Shown here piece by piece: positions 25,176 through 37,991 of a DNA stretch of 64,000 bases. Position 1 is the first letter of the stretch; each line of letters starts with the position of its first letter. The notes below the pieces were generated by a model, which was not told the DNA's origin, ran no database searches, and worked only from the letters and a program-made list of their open reading frames with translations. The position numbers and the translations under genes are program-made. The stretch is from Collybiopsis luxurians FD-317 M1 (Eukaryota; Basidiomycota; Agaricomycetes; Agaricales; Omphalotaceae): assembly GCA_000827265.1 (NCBI GenBank), contig KN834859.1:86218-150217 (forward strand), given 5' to 3'.

Positions 25176-27388
25176 GGAATGTCCTTTGGAGAGGGATATC
25201 ATGAGGGAACAGAAAGATTCGATTCTCAAGCTTCCTGGGCGTCATTATATCGTTAAATCCCCACCAATTGAGACATAAAAAGATGCAGGAGACTCGGAAT
25301 AATCCCTGTATAGACCTATCATGGGATATTATAACTTTGAACGCGGTGATGCATCGTGATCCAGCTCGCAAAATATCCGGGCCGCTCGAAGGCACGCGAA
25401 AACGAGAATCCCAGCTATGACACCGTTGATATGCAAGACAAAGATAGAGCAGGGATGATTCCCCAACAGTTCCCGCAGTGATTCTAACCCAGGAAGTCAA
25501 AGAAGAACCCCCAATGGACACAGCTCGACGAGACGCACAGGCACTGCTCTTTGCATTGAACTCGAGCAAGAGAAAATTCAACATTGCTGAAAACTTCAAA
25601 CAGAATATCTCTTCTAAAATGGGCCGGTCGTGTCTGGAGAACATCCAGGAGTGAATAGAATTCGAGCAAGCAGGTTTGACTCTGACATACGTAATAGCTA
25701 GTAGTGGACTGGTAATGAAGACTGCTTATTTTGAGGGCGAGCAGTAGACTGTAGAGTCATTTTGAGGCAACGAAAGCTGTTAGAGCAGCGTATAAAAAGT
25801 TCCAGTTATTTTTGTATTGGTCGTCATGAAAGTTTGGATGAACATACTAGAGCCAATAGGCGCCCACGAGGCGCTAAATCAAGTTGGCGCTCCTTCCCAT
25901 TTCAAGTCATAGTCATGCTGGTTATGTTGGTCTTGTTGAGCTCAGAACGTTGAGAGCTTATTTACCAGTCGGCACAAACAAGAATGGGTACTATTCTGAA
26001 CTGATCACTGAATCCCATCAGTAGTCTGAGCTCCGAGGAGTCTCGACAGTCGAAATGGTACAGATGAAAGAAAGAGGCCTAAAGATCCTCTGTCAATCTC
26101 CGTTTTACCGACATCTCTATCTCAGATATCTATTTTTGTCAGGCTAGAATTCAAAGTTGGCTGCAAGTTCGTTCTTTCTTTTGGAGGTCAAGTTTCGTAA
26201 AGCGAAATCGAAAGGCATGATAAATCTCATGTTGTATAATTTGACGTTTATTAGCATCCCAGGACCCATCTCCAAATTATCGACTTTTGTGCTGTTTAAG
26301 TCCCACAGGAAAGGTACGAGTCCAACTGAAAATGCGAAATGTGACCGACAAGAGTTTCGAGCGGAACCATAGTAAGTCAAATGCGCCCTGTATCTAATGT
26401 CCATACTCGACTCGCTTTTCAGAATTCTGATCTCGTTCCTTTCCAGCATAAAGTAGGTGATCTTAAGCTGTTCTCAAAGTGTTCATAGTCGGTGGATGTG
26501 AGCCGTTCTTTGCCGATCGCGTTATGGTACACGGAGGTCTCTCTTTTCCTTCGGATAACAATTTTGGTCACCCGAACGAAGATCTGTGGACCTACTGAAC
26601 GACTTTAGACTTGGCTAGCCGGCATTGGGTACTTCCTTCTTGCTAATTGCTGTCAAGGACGAGTACTTAAGTGGCGTATCTCTGAATTCCAGCTCTCGAT
26701 AAAGCAACAAAGTGGAGGGTGTACTATTCGCTTTATGCCCTCAATCTAAATGCTTTTAGATGCAAATGAATACCGTATTCGTCCTCCTTTGCTCCACGAG
26801 TATGTGCGATGTCCTGTCTGTTGCTATGATTGATTGAATTCCTCCACCGCTTTTCATAGATACGGACCGGCAGATTTCTCCCCATTAGGGAAGGGTAACT
26901 TTGTTTCGCCACTATCACAGTTTCACTGATTGAGCAGCCGAAAATATGTTAGCCTAGACGCCGTCGTACAGGCTTCGGCCATGATTCAAGTAGCTGAGCC
27001 AGGGTCTGACTTTCCTTGCTGGGCCATTTTAGATTCTCGAGTCCCAAGTTTTCCGAGTCGACCGGAAGGCTAGTACTATAATATGTCTTCGAGGACTAGC
27101 TTACGGAGGCTTACGGCTAGTTGATGCTCCGAGTCATAATGTATAACATAACCATCAACTGACCTCGCTCTAACATCGTCACCTTAACAAGGTGAAATTG
27201 TATGTGTCGCGTACCTCGCATAAACAGCATAATGAATAAATATTCCAACCTATGTCGGCCGTTCGTTTCCTTCCCGTCGTCTTCATTTCTTTCGAGTCGT
27301 CCATTTTTTATGCTCCTACCCTCTTTCCTTTCTTCCACTGGCTTTCTTAACAACCTCACAATTCCTTTCAACTCACTACTCTCCACAG
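25176..27388. other. Long intergenic stretch, no gene recognised
   Basis: About 2.2 kb with short motif-free frames on both strands. It lies between the divergent glycosidase gene (minus) and the MFS gene (plus), so both promoters must be here. A pyrimidine-rich tract at about 27260-27360 precedes the MFS start. Confidence 0.5.
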
Positions 27389-29716
27389 ATGTTGTGGACA
27401 GTCTACGAGGAAGATAGTGAAGATAGTAATCATTATTTTGGCCCTCCTCCTGGTCACCTCGATAGCTTCTACGATCTCAGTGCCAGTTCCAGTGCTCAAG
27501 ATTCGGTGGTAGAGCCCCCACCACCAGTGCCGCCTCTACCCAACCCCGGTCCCAGCGCTAGTGGAAGCGGAGCCGAAAATAAGAATTGTAATACAAAGAA
27601 AGATGAGATTAGCGAGAAGCATGTGGAGGAGGTTGTGGTTCCGGCTGACGACGAAGACGACGAGGGAGCTGAACACGGGCATACTCACCTAGACCGAGAT
27701 CCAAATGTTGAAGAACCCGTGTCTTATCCTGATGGCGGTTCGAGAGCCTGGCTAGTCGTGTTAGGTGTGAGTAAACTCTATGCCACAACACCTTGCCTGT
27801 CGCCTTCGACTCACTCATTGAAACTTCCGACTTACACGTGTCATGCGTAGACATTCTTTAGTGCATTTGCTTCGTTAGTGCTTAGCTTTGCATCGGGAGT
27901 AACTCATCTGAAGCTAACCACAATGAATTCGGATGTAGGTTTGGCTATGTCAACGCGTGGGGGGTGAGTGGCGTCGGCGATCATCCTGCTTCAACGTCAA
28001 ACTGACGAGTTCGACTATTTCGTCTTGTTAGGTGTTTCAAGCGTACTATGAAGAAACGGCCCTAGAACAGTATTCCCCTTCCACTATGTACGTCTTTTGT
28101 ACTTGATGAGTCAACCCTCTTCCGACTGTCGATTGTCCATTCTAGAGCTTGGATAGGTTCAGTACAGGTAGTCTGGGTACCTTAGCACCTCATTAGCGCT
28201 CCCCTGACATCACAAATTTTACAGTACGCCTTGGTCCTCTTTCCAGCTCTCTTCTCCGGAAGGCTCTTCGACCTTGGAATATTCAAGCTCCCTTTCCTCG
28301 TTGCCAGTGTCCTAGTAGTTGCTGCTACCGTTCTCGTTGGCCAATGTAAAGAATATTGGGAATTTTTCTTATGTCAGGGCATTGCTCTTGGGGTAAATAT
28401 AGTCTATCAATTCTTTCAGTTATGCTCACCGCCTTGCAGCTTGGTTGCGGGATGGTGTTTGGACCGGCCATGGGGATTATTGGTCAGTGGTTTAGGAGGA
28501 AGTATGTCCCCCATTCTTGAGCGAAAGGTCCTTTTGATGATCGTCAATCCTGCAGGCGAGGGATTGCTATGGGTCTTACAGCGTTGGGATCCTCTGTCGG
28601 CGGAACAGTCTTCCCCATAGCTGCTCAGAAACTTATTCCCATAGTTGGGTAAGTTAATGTCGTTATTTCAATTTGTCGGATTTGAACTCAATGACCCATT
28701 AATCGCAAAGGTTTCCATGGACAATGCGTATCCTCGGACTCATTCTTCTGTTCGCTCTTGCTGTACCTAATCTTACTTTGGCACGACGTTTGCCGCCGAG
28801 GAATGTATCTGGGGGTTTGTTCAATTTTGCAGCGTTCAAAGATCCTCCATTTTCAGCATATGCAATTGCTGTTATCACTGGATTCTTGGGACTGTACACC
28901 GGTGGGAGTACTCATGGCTTTTTCTGATTCGAATACTGAGAACAGATCGTTGCGGTAGTCCTAACGTACATCGAAGTGAGCGCGTTATCTGTCGGGGTAT
29001 CTCCGGATTTGGCGTTCTACCTGGTTTCCATCGCGAACGCAAGTTCCGCTTTTGGTAGAATCATAGCTGGAGTCATGGCAGATCGAATAGGTTAGCCGTC
29101 TATCTCCTGTTGACTTTAGCCTTGCATGGTTTAACAAATACTTGCCACATTCTCAGGACCACTGGACTTCATTGCTCCGACTACATTGTTCGCAGCAGCA
29201 CTTACATTCGCATGGCCCTTCGCAAGAGTGGAAGCATCATTGATTGTTATTGCTATCTTATACGGGTTAGCAATAGTCAATTTTCTCGCTACGCCCAGTC
29301 TTTGCTCTCGACTTACCTAGAATTGACAGGTTTATGTGTGGTTCTTTCGTCGCCGGCTTAGTCCTTCCTGTATATCAGATGGGTGGCGTTGGCGATATCG
29401 GTCGTCGGTAATCATATTTGCTTGTCCGTGTTTTCCTAGTTGCTCAGGTTGATCTTCGTCAGCACGGGAATGATTATGACTGTCAGTGCAGCTGGGGCCT
29501 TATGTGGCATACCAATATCTGGGGCACTTAATAAGGCCACAGGTGGCTTTGAAGTCGTTGGATATTACGCTGGTTTGTTTAGATTCCCGGCTTCATTTGT
29601 AGTGTCGCTCAGAGTTATTTTCTCAAGGCTCGATCACTGTCGTCTCCGCAATCTTCATGATGATTACTCGGGTTTTAATGAGTAGGAGAATTGAAGAAGA
29701 ATTTGAGTTACAGTGA
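27389..29716 (+). CDS. MFS transporter, monocarboxylate-transporter-like
   Basis: This gene has many exons (about ten). The protein has a ~115-residue acidic, Pro-rich cytoplasmic N terminus (PPPPVPPLPNPG; HVEEVVVPADDEDDEG), then YPDGGSRAWLVVLG, the classic entry to helix 1 of fungal MCT-family MFS proteins. Next come FGYVNAWGVFQAYYEE, SPSTIAWIGSVQ, GQWFRRKRGIAMGLTALGSS and FGRIIAGVMADRIGP. Together they form 12 helices split by a central loop. The end is RIEEEFELQ at 29716. Such proteins are proposed to carry monocarboxylates or related small acids across the plasma membrane. Its substrate is unknown, and it lies outside the metabolic cluster at 38-53.6 kb. Confidence 0.87.
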
Positions 29717-30128
29717 CTTTCTCCATATCCGTATTGCTTAGTTTCGTATCATCCATGTATGACTCTACTCTACTGTAGTTCTACGTAATAATGGAGATAT
29801 AATGTACTTGTAATAATACAGATAGTAGTAAAAATTCCTTGTGGGTCGAGTGAAGAGAAGTGATTTCACCTTGGGTAGCGACGGCTGTGAGTTGCAGTCT
29901 TTCGGGAGAATGGCGAACGATGACTTCTAGGTGTTGTGATCATGGTATGCCGAAAGCATGCTCGATTCCGAGAGCGATTTGCTCTCGATTCCTCGAGTGT
30001 GGCGAGATTATTGGATACAGAAGCATCGCTGGAGACCGCTGCAAGCACTCTGGGCTCACCAGGGGAGAATTTCCAGCGTCAATATTGTGACGAGGAAGTC
30101 GAGTAAGATTTGTTACCTTCGCCCATAT
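29717..30128. other. Intergenic stretch between convergent genes
   Basis: Four hundred bases between the 3' ends of the MFS gene and the coiled-coil gene. A short AT-rich tract at about 29800-29830 may hold polyadenylation signals. No gene seen. Confidence 0.5.
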
Positions 30129-32105
30129 CTATCCGGTTCGCGGCCGCAGTCGCGCCTTCTCGCCACGGGCCTCAGGTGGAAAATCAGTTTGCTCAAGATC
30201 TTCCGCATAGCTCCTGACCCGGGTTGACAGCTTCGAGATCTCGCCGAGTGCATCGACCAAGGCCGGTACAACGTACGGTGTCCGGCATTCCCGCTTCATG
30301 TCATCCACTACGCCCTCGAGTTCCAATCTAAGGCCTCGTTCTCGCTCTAGTTCCGCTCGAACACGTTCCAGTTCACTCCTTCTACCACTCAGGGCAGGTC
30401 GCTTAAGCCAGAGGTCCTGAGCTCTGGAGGCACCTTCCTCAGCTTGACTCGATTCAGCCCTCTGTAGCCGCGATTTGTATTCGTCTAGTTGTAACCGATG
30501 ACGTTCCGCCTGTAACCTTAGGGCATGAATGTCCACAGTACAAGTTTCATCCACTGCCCTGTTATTCGAGCGAATAAAACCCCGATCGTGGTCGTAGTCA
30601 TTCACATTATGAATCAGAGACGTGTTTTCCTCTCGAAGACGCTCCAATTTGAAACGAAGATTCTCCGCTTCCTTCCTTTCCAACTCGGCTTCTTGTCGGA
30701 GACGACTAACCAACAGGTCGTTCGCTTCGAGCTCGGCTTTTAGAGATACCAGTTCCTGTTGAAGCTCGTCTGATTTGGCTTTGTGAGTCTCCGCATCCCC
30801 TTGTGCAGCAACGACCGCCTGCAGTAGGTCGAGATGTGACGCATTCAGACCAGACCCCACATATTGCTGCTGAAGACGATAGAGGTGGGTTTCTGCGGTG
30901 GTTCGAGCCTTTTTCTCTTGAGCTAGCTGAGCTTTTACATCAATGAATTTTCGTTGAAGATCGTCGTAGGTTTGAGAGGAGCGGTCGCCTTGAGGCTTAG
31001 GGCGTTTTATCGAAGGGGATACCATCGCGGTAGAATGAGCGTCTGTTCCTGAAGATATGGTACGTTTTCGCATTCTCGGATAGTTCGAAAGCTACTTCCC
31101 GCGTTATTACTTTAGTTTCAGATTTCTACAAAAGCCGCTAGTAAACATACCTGATGGGGTAATGTAGGGGAATTGGAAGTAAGTTCTCGGGAGGAAGCCG
31201 CATCCTTATGCTGGTTACCCGTCTGCGAGCCCGTCTCGGGCGAAAGGGGAAACGCAGGGACTGACGGTAATATCGATCCAGGAGGAACGGGTGTTGATGG
31301 GAGTAAGATATCTCTGGGAAAAGCCGGCAGAGGAGCCCTTTGAGGTAACGTTCCTGGGTTGAAAGAAGATGTTGATGATGCGGGAGGTGGATTCAAAGAT
31401 GGTTTCCCTATATCGAGAGATAGTTTCGATGGTCCCGCTTGTACAGGAATATCTTGGATGAGGAGGCTAGGACACGCAGGTGAAGAGGCGTTGGGTTGAT
31501 AACCTGTGGTTTCGAGGTAATCTCTGCTAGCCTTGCTGGATCTTAGAAGGCCAGCAAGAGTCAGACTGTGATGAAGGGCATTTAATCAAATGAGCGATCA
31601 ACATGAGAAGAGAGACGCGCCTTTGACTACCCGACGAGTTTATCCACCTCTTGATCATATGAATTTGATAACTACAGGGGTTATCTGAATGGGCAACTAT
31701 ACGCAATATAAGGTTTGTGATCACTCACATATCCAGAACGTCTAGCTTTTCTCGTGTTTCTTTGAGGGTGGAGTCAGTCGGATTGAAAACTAGACTAAAT
31801 GTGTCCACGATGTGCTGCTCATAATGAGTGTGAGCACGGCATGAGTCGAGGGTGAATTCTAGACGTACGTCTCGTGCATGGACATTCCATGCCATTTGAA
31901 CTTTGCTGCCGGAGACAGAACAGGTCAGGCTGTTCTCTGGTGGCCAGGGTAACTTTATCGCACTCAGGTCCTTTCTGCATTGCTGATGCCACGAATCGCC
32001 GGTTGTAGAGAGACTTCGGGCCTTGAACCCACTTGCATTGTAGGAGATTTGGACAACAACCTCAAAGTGTTGAGGATCTGAAGAAGAGCGACCTAGTTCG
32101 AGCAT
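30129..32105 (-). CDS. Coiled-coil protein of an unnamed agaricomycete family, copy D
   Basis: This is the paralogue of 10815-12727, in opposite orientation. It starts at 32105 (MLELGRSSSDPQHFEVVVQI), followed by SWHQQCRKDLSAIKLPWPPENS and VQMAWNVHARD. Then come an intron (31868-31815), HIVDTFSLVFNPTDS, another intron, and IYQIHMIKRWINS. A Pro/Ser-rich linker leads to a coiled coil from 31073 (RKRTISSGTDA), with the conserved C-terminal block ECRTPYVVPALVDALGEISKL. The first intron is 54 nt, in phase 0 and without a stop, so an unspliced message would still read through. Its position is conserved in copy C, where the corresponding intron shifts the frame, which is why I treat it as an intron here. 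Function unknown. Confidence 0.8.
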
Positions 32106-35100
32106 GGAAGAAAGAAAGGTTGAAGTTGGGCGGAGGGTTGTAGGAAGGTTTGGCAGGAGCAATCAATGCGGCGAAGTCACGTAAGTATCGAGATATATGG
32201 TGCGATGCTAGGGCAGATCTCGTGGTAATACAGACAGGGTTGGCAGCCCGTAGCCGATTAATCGAGGGTCCAGGGGAGCTCGCTATCTTATATACAAGCG
32301 ATATCGGGTACACACACGGGTCCCGAGCGGCACAGTGGCTGGCCCGCGAATGGAACAAAATCACAAACGAATTAACAAGAAAAGCAGAATTAAGAGGAAG
32401 GAGATTTTGAAAGAAATGACATACAATTCATCCTTCATAGCCAGAGATTCAATTGGTTTGCACAACCTAGAAGGTTTGGCTGTCGTCGCCTCGAGGCAGG
32501 ATGAGAAATCTCATAGAGTTTCGCACAATCAATGCACGTGCCACGGTGGGGCCAGTCCTTTACACTGAACTGTGGTTGGCGATTTCTGTCGCCAATCTCG
32601 CGTCAGCTGTAGCCTTGTTTCTCTTCCTAACTGATTTTTTTCCATTTATTCCGTTGCTCGGAAAAGGATATACGTCTGTTTCAATGTTACAGCGGCTGCT
32701 ACTGAATACATCTGTCATAGCTAGACTACTAAGCTTGTATGAAGAATGCGATCATCCGCAATTCAATCCTGAGTGATAAATGGTCCATGCCGGGTTTTGA
32801 ATTTTAGAATAATCCGAATTGAAGGAGTTACAGGATGAAGGCCGGTGTGCACTTATGCTTCGAATGGGGTTCATCTAAGAGAGCAATGTACGATGTTTTT
32901 ATTTCTAGATGAGATGCAGTACAACACAGAACAACATGAGAGGTGATGGACAACGAGGAACTTCGGGATCATCGCGGGAGAGACAGTAGGACTGCCTAGA
33001 TCTCAAGACGGCGGAGCGGGTTGAAGAGCGTATATTCTCATCAATTTTGCATGTTCAGTTATGACTGCTCCGCGCACATTGGCCTCTGCGAAAAATTGTC
33101 TGTACTATTATCGTTCCATCCAGTTGTGGCTAGTAGTTAAAGGAAATAAGAATCCATGTTGTTTGACAAGTGTGTGGGTGTACGTTTGATGGTACGAAAG
33201 GAACGCACCAATTTTCAATACCAGGTCGTTGATGAGATCAGTTGCCGTCCAGCCCACAATTTGGCAGGTAGGAAATTATGTCAGTGGAGATATTGACGAT
33301 TTGTATTTATTCGGGGGTAGATATCGGTGGTAGGCAAAACGAAGAACAATTACATGTTCCACAATTACTTAAGGAAAACGACGGTGAATTGCGATTCCGC
33401 CTTTTTTTTTCCTTTGCGTTGCCAGGCAATAAAAGAACTTGCTTAAATGTAATTTGTGTAGAGGAAATGGGCCATCGAACAGGTAAAAAGTAAAGAGTTG
33501 AGGCGGCGGGAATGAGAAAGGAAGTGCGGATATCAGCACGACTAACTCCGATATATGAACATGTAGGAGAAAAGTCAGGCATTGATTCTCGCAGCTCGCT
33601 TTGAGATTTGCACATAGCTGTAGAGTGTTTGATCTATTAGACATTTATAGATGGCAGGAATCACGATAGCCGGTTGAAGATTGTCAATTTGGACAGGAAT
33701 TGTTGGACTGGCGTTCAGCTTTGCCTTAATCGGCAATGAGCTTAGGGCCCCAGGGCCTCATTTGAACGACATAATGAACGAATATCTATGCCACATCTAT
33801 GCTTACAGCAGACAGCGGTCTGTGCATTTTGTTCGGAGAACTAAAAGTAGCTACAAATAATAACTTCTTACTTACAGTAAAAAAGACATGATATAAGCGA
33901 AGTTCAGCCAGTAGGCGGGCTCTGGAACCCTTTTTTGAAAGGAAGAGAGATATGCATAAGATCATTTAGGCTTATGCTTTTAGTCACCCATTTGCTCTAC
34001 AGTACAGCCCGTTAGCGGAATCTTCGGAATAACTACAGAAGCTCCAGCTACCACTGGGTCTGGAGAACTTAACAATGTTGAGAATGCTTGCCACCACCGT
34101 CTTTCAACCGTAGGCTTACGTCAAATCGGTCATAGGTAAAACCGCGAGGACAAGAGTCGGGCACGGGAAACTCTATATATGATCTTAATGGTTCGAAGGA
34201 GTCCAAACACACGAGGCTATAATAAATGGGTGAGAGATCAGGAGAGATCAGACCTTAACAACAGAGAACAGACTGTTCAAACATCGGAGATTGCATGGAG
34301 TTATTTCGAGCGCGTACTTATGTTCGGAAGCTATTGGGTCGCTAGTTCTTCGCGTTAGAGAAGAAAATTGTTTCATGTAGCCTTGGCGCTACTGTACTAG
34401 CCCCCCACGTAACAAAGTGGAGATTGGATGTGTGAAGACCAACGCGAAATGAACAAAGTCTACTGACAAGCAAAGGATATCAATTTCAGCGTTATGAAGG
34501 AAGACCTGCCGAAGCGAGCTGACTCAGTCATTATGACTTCTGGATTCCGGCGTTCACATCGTGGACTACCCCGTGTATACCCGTGTAATAAAATAAGCTC
34601 AATCTAGTTCAAGACTAAGATATGAAAGGTGATAAAACTTGTCATCATTATCCCCAAAAAATACCAGTGCAGTTGAATGACGATTATGCGATTCAGCGGA
34701 GAGCTCACAATCAATTCTCTGGAAACGCAAGCAAAAGTCTAAGCCAGATAATTATACGCGAAGAGAGTATGGATAAAGTTGTCGTGTATACCCTCGTGCT
34801 CTTCCTTGGGGATGGATGGTTTTTTAGGGCTCGAAGGCTAAAACGATATATGTTCCGTGTCTGTCCACGAGCCTGTTATCAGATGCAATAACCAAAAATG
34901 AGCTGAGTAACGGCTTCGATCGGCATGACAGCTTCGGCGCACTGTACAGTGAGAAAGCAATAAAAAAAAAAGGCAGGACGAATTAGTGACTATAGATGTT
35001 CGCTGTAGATGAGACGGGGAAGATTGAACATAAAGCGGAAACGGCGAGGGACTTCGATTCAACTGGTTGACAAGAACCAGAGCCAGCTTAAAGGAATACA

Positions 35101-35768
35101 ATGAGGTGAGTTTCTAGGATAGAAGGAAGCACAAAGCCATATCGTAAATATACTCACTAGCGTGTCTTCCGAGTCAATTTCTTTCACAAATGTGATATAC
35201 ACCTGGTTAGAGCATCGAAACCACTGCGAGAGCTCCTTTGACTGCATCCCGTTTATGATTATAGCTTCTTATGGTTTTAGGGAAGTTAGTACAAAGCCTA
35301 TCCTCTAATTCTCGTCTGCCAGTGAATCAAGTCTGAACCTAGGTTTTTCACAAAGTGAAAGTTCAGTTGCCTGCCAATGGTACGAAGTAACATTGGATTT
35401 TATGCGCGAGAATAGGAGATGAGCCAGGAATAGATTACTAAATGTCATAACTTCATAAGTAAACCATTTTGTGAAGCTCATGCCTGTCCGTGTTTATTTC
35501 TTTCAAGTTTTGAATATTTTTCATTATTGTCATTTCTACCTCTCGACTTTCAAGCAAGCTGAAGATCACGAACAAAATTCATTCGACCGGTAAGTTCTTA
35601 CTACTTGATTGACTGAACTTTATCGCCCGTGCCTAGCGTAAACTTGGAAGACAGTTAGCACTCAATTGTCCAGTGACTTGGGTGTAGCAACCCATCCCGC
35701 GGACCAATCGTGGACACTGAGCGGCGACAGCTTTTAGCTTTCAACCCTCATCTCTGCTCTCTCTCAGC
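32106..35768. other. Longest gene-poor stretch of the window
   Basis: About 3.6 kb without a recognisable gene. All open frames are under about 105 codons, carry no motif, and do not chain through splice signals. I found no transposon protein, LTR pair or tRNA. It may hold decayed mobile DNA, but the sequence alone does not show it. Confidence 0.45.
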
Positions 35769-36489
35769 ATGGTTTTGAGCGAAGACCATTGTCGTTTATG
35801 TGGCGCTGAGACAAGTTAGAGATGTTCTGGATGCCACACGGCTTATTACTATAGCAGAGAACACATCGTCGAGGTACGCGTGCACCTCAATGAAATTATC
35901 GTAAATTTCCTGATCTGTTTATTCTTTTGGGAAGGACTGGCAGAGACACAAGGCGGAGTGTCAAGCCGTATCTAGCGCTAAAATTGTGAAGCCTACTAGT
36001 GAGCTGAACCCTCAAAAAATGTCCGTTAAGGGTCCAGCTCCGAGTCGCCGATTGTCCTCTGATACGGAGGAGGCTGACGCCATCCTGTTTGCCATCGACG
36101 AGGAAAAGCCCCGTATGATCAAAGTCCAGGTGCATACTATGCCTGGAGATGAGTACGAACCATGGGCCTGGAAGAAGCTCGAACGAAAACCGTGGTTTTC
36201 CGAAAGATCTTGCGTCAGATCTCTCCTTGTTGGTACTCAATGGGCTAATGGACCTACACTCAGCCATGGAATGTTTCTTTGCATTCGATACGATGAGGAA
36301 TTTTTCATAAATGGCTCGAAACCCAATAAATACATTCAGCGTTTCACGAATGGGCAGGCTTTTCATCCCTGGGCTGGTAATTTCTATGTTGTCCGGACGG
36401 ATAGCACTCAGGAGCACAAATATTTCAGTGCCAGTATAGTAGAAGACTTACCAGCTCTAAAGAATTATTTTATACAGTATGGAAAATAA
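35769..36489 (+). pseudogene. MYND zinc-finger protein gene with in-frame stop
   Basis: Exon 1 (35769-35873) starts MVLSEDHCRLCGAETS and then meets TAG at 35817-35819. The frame continues RCSGCHTAYYYSREHIVE, is interrupted by a 61-nt intron (35874-35934), and resumes at 35935 with DWQRHKAECQ. Together these give the MYND pattern CxxC...CxxC...Y-[C]-S...DW..HK..C, except that the expected Cys in Y-C-S is Tyr. Exon 2 then runs open to 36489 with a C-terminal region (EKPRMIKVQVHTMPGDEYEP; FFINGSKPNKYIQRF) typical of agaricomycete MYND proteins. A stop plus a lost zinc ligand argue for a pseudogene. A downstream start that makes only the C-terminal part is possible. Confidence 0.6.
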
Positions 36490-37991
36490 CCCAGTCCTTA
36501 CGGCTGAATTAGTACAAAAGTACATTAAATAGTGCAATTTCTTAGATCTCTCGGTCGTCGACTCGTAGGGTATACGTTTATAGAAAGAATTAAGCAAATC
36601 TCATGTTCGCCAAAGAGGGTCTTACGGAAGCCCGAATGATGAACAGCCAAGATGGTAGGTTATCACTAACACCAGCACAAAGAGAGGAAGAATGTCATTT
36701 GGATAAACATGGAGATTCTCACCGCCATGACGATAAATATTAAAACGAGAATAAACGCTAATATCGCCGCGATTTAGTGCATGATTGCATTAACGTCCTC
36801 TTGCTGGTCGGAATACTTAGGAAAATGCATCTTGTCGTACACCTCCGTTGATATAGCCAATTTAATGAGCACAAGGAGAGAGGTTTCCGAAGGCTCAGTG
36901 GTAATGGAACCGACCGACCGGAAAGCCCGAGCGTATCGATGCTCTCTGTACTTGAACGGCCATCATGTAAGAATTCATGATATTCCTCCCATGTTCTCGG
37001 GTCAGCTTTGCGACAAGACTTAAGCATGTTGGACTTGAGCGTTGTAAGTAGTTGTATTACGTTTCATAGTTACTATCTTCTCACCTAGAGCCATTACAGG
37101 TTAGACTTTTTCACCTTACGAGTAACTGGACCTCGACTATTCGATTTTTTTTGCTCGCTCCCTCGAGCTATACTGCAACGTAGCTGTATTCTTGCCTTGG
37201 ATCTTTCAACAAATTATTTAGAGAAATACAGCAAGGAAAGATTGCAGCTGGTACTCAAGAGACGTCAGCTCCTATCGCTCGCAGGAACTGACTGAGTACG
37301 AGTTATCCTTTGCTTATTTCAACCATACAAGCATCTGGGATAGAATCCTGGCGCTAACCTTAGCCCTGTCTGATTTAGCGATGGGCCAACAGGTCGTCCC
37401 CCCTGCAAAAATCGGTTGCTTTGTACAATGTTCATTAGTAAACACACTTTACGGAGGATACCCGTTGTGGCTTCCCTCATAGTGGTCGAACTTGCGTTCA
37501 AATGTCTTTTCTCTGTTTTTTGTCTCGCAATTATTCCAAGATCAGGTATCTCGTCTGTTTGGGGGGTCCGGATTTTGAATTAGACAAGCTCATCGGTATC
37601 GACAACAGGCCCCTCAATTACCAGCAGGTCACGCGGAAAACCATGCTTTGTTTGAACATTTGATAAAAAGTTACGAGCTCTGTCCGAAGTCATTAGGTGG
37701 GTAGGTTTTCACTAATTAAATGTTTCATCTGTTGGTACTACTGGCTATTCTTTTTTCATTTTTTCATTGAGTTCTTCTCATTTTAACAGGTCAATAGTGC
37801 ACATGTGTCTATCCTACGAATACACAGCGGTGAAGTCATTCGAAAAGGCCTCAAAGCGCTGACTTTTGACCTATCGGTAAGTCATTTGAAATGTATCTGG
37901 GTCGAAGAAATATTTAAAACTGATTTCGTTGCGGTGCAGACTGTACATAGTACTTCTAATGGTACAACAGAGAAAGTGATACTGCTAGTAT
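36490..37991. other. Intergenic stretch, left border of the metabolic cluster
   Basis: No gene recognised. Open frames are short and motif-free. The right end is the 3' flank of the GST gene. Confidence 0.45.

Noticed and set aside
31725..32162. One continuous 145-codon frame for the first part of coiled-coil copy D
   Set aside because: Comparison with copy C shows 31815-31868 is an intron that happens to be open, and the paralogue supports the start at 32105 rather than 32162.
32106..35768. Search for a transposon or retroelement in the gene-poor stretch
   Set aside because: No reverse transcriptase, integrase, transposase motif or terminal repeat pair could be seen.
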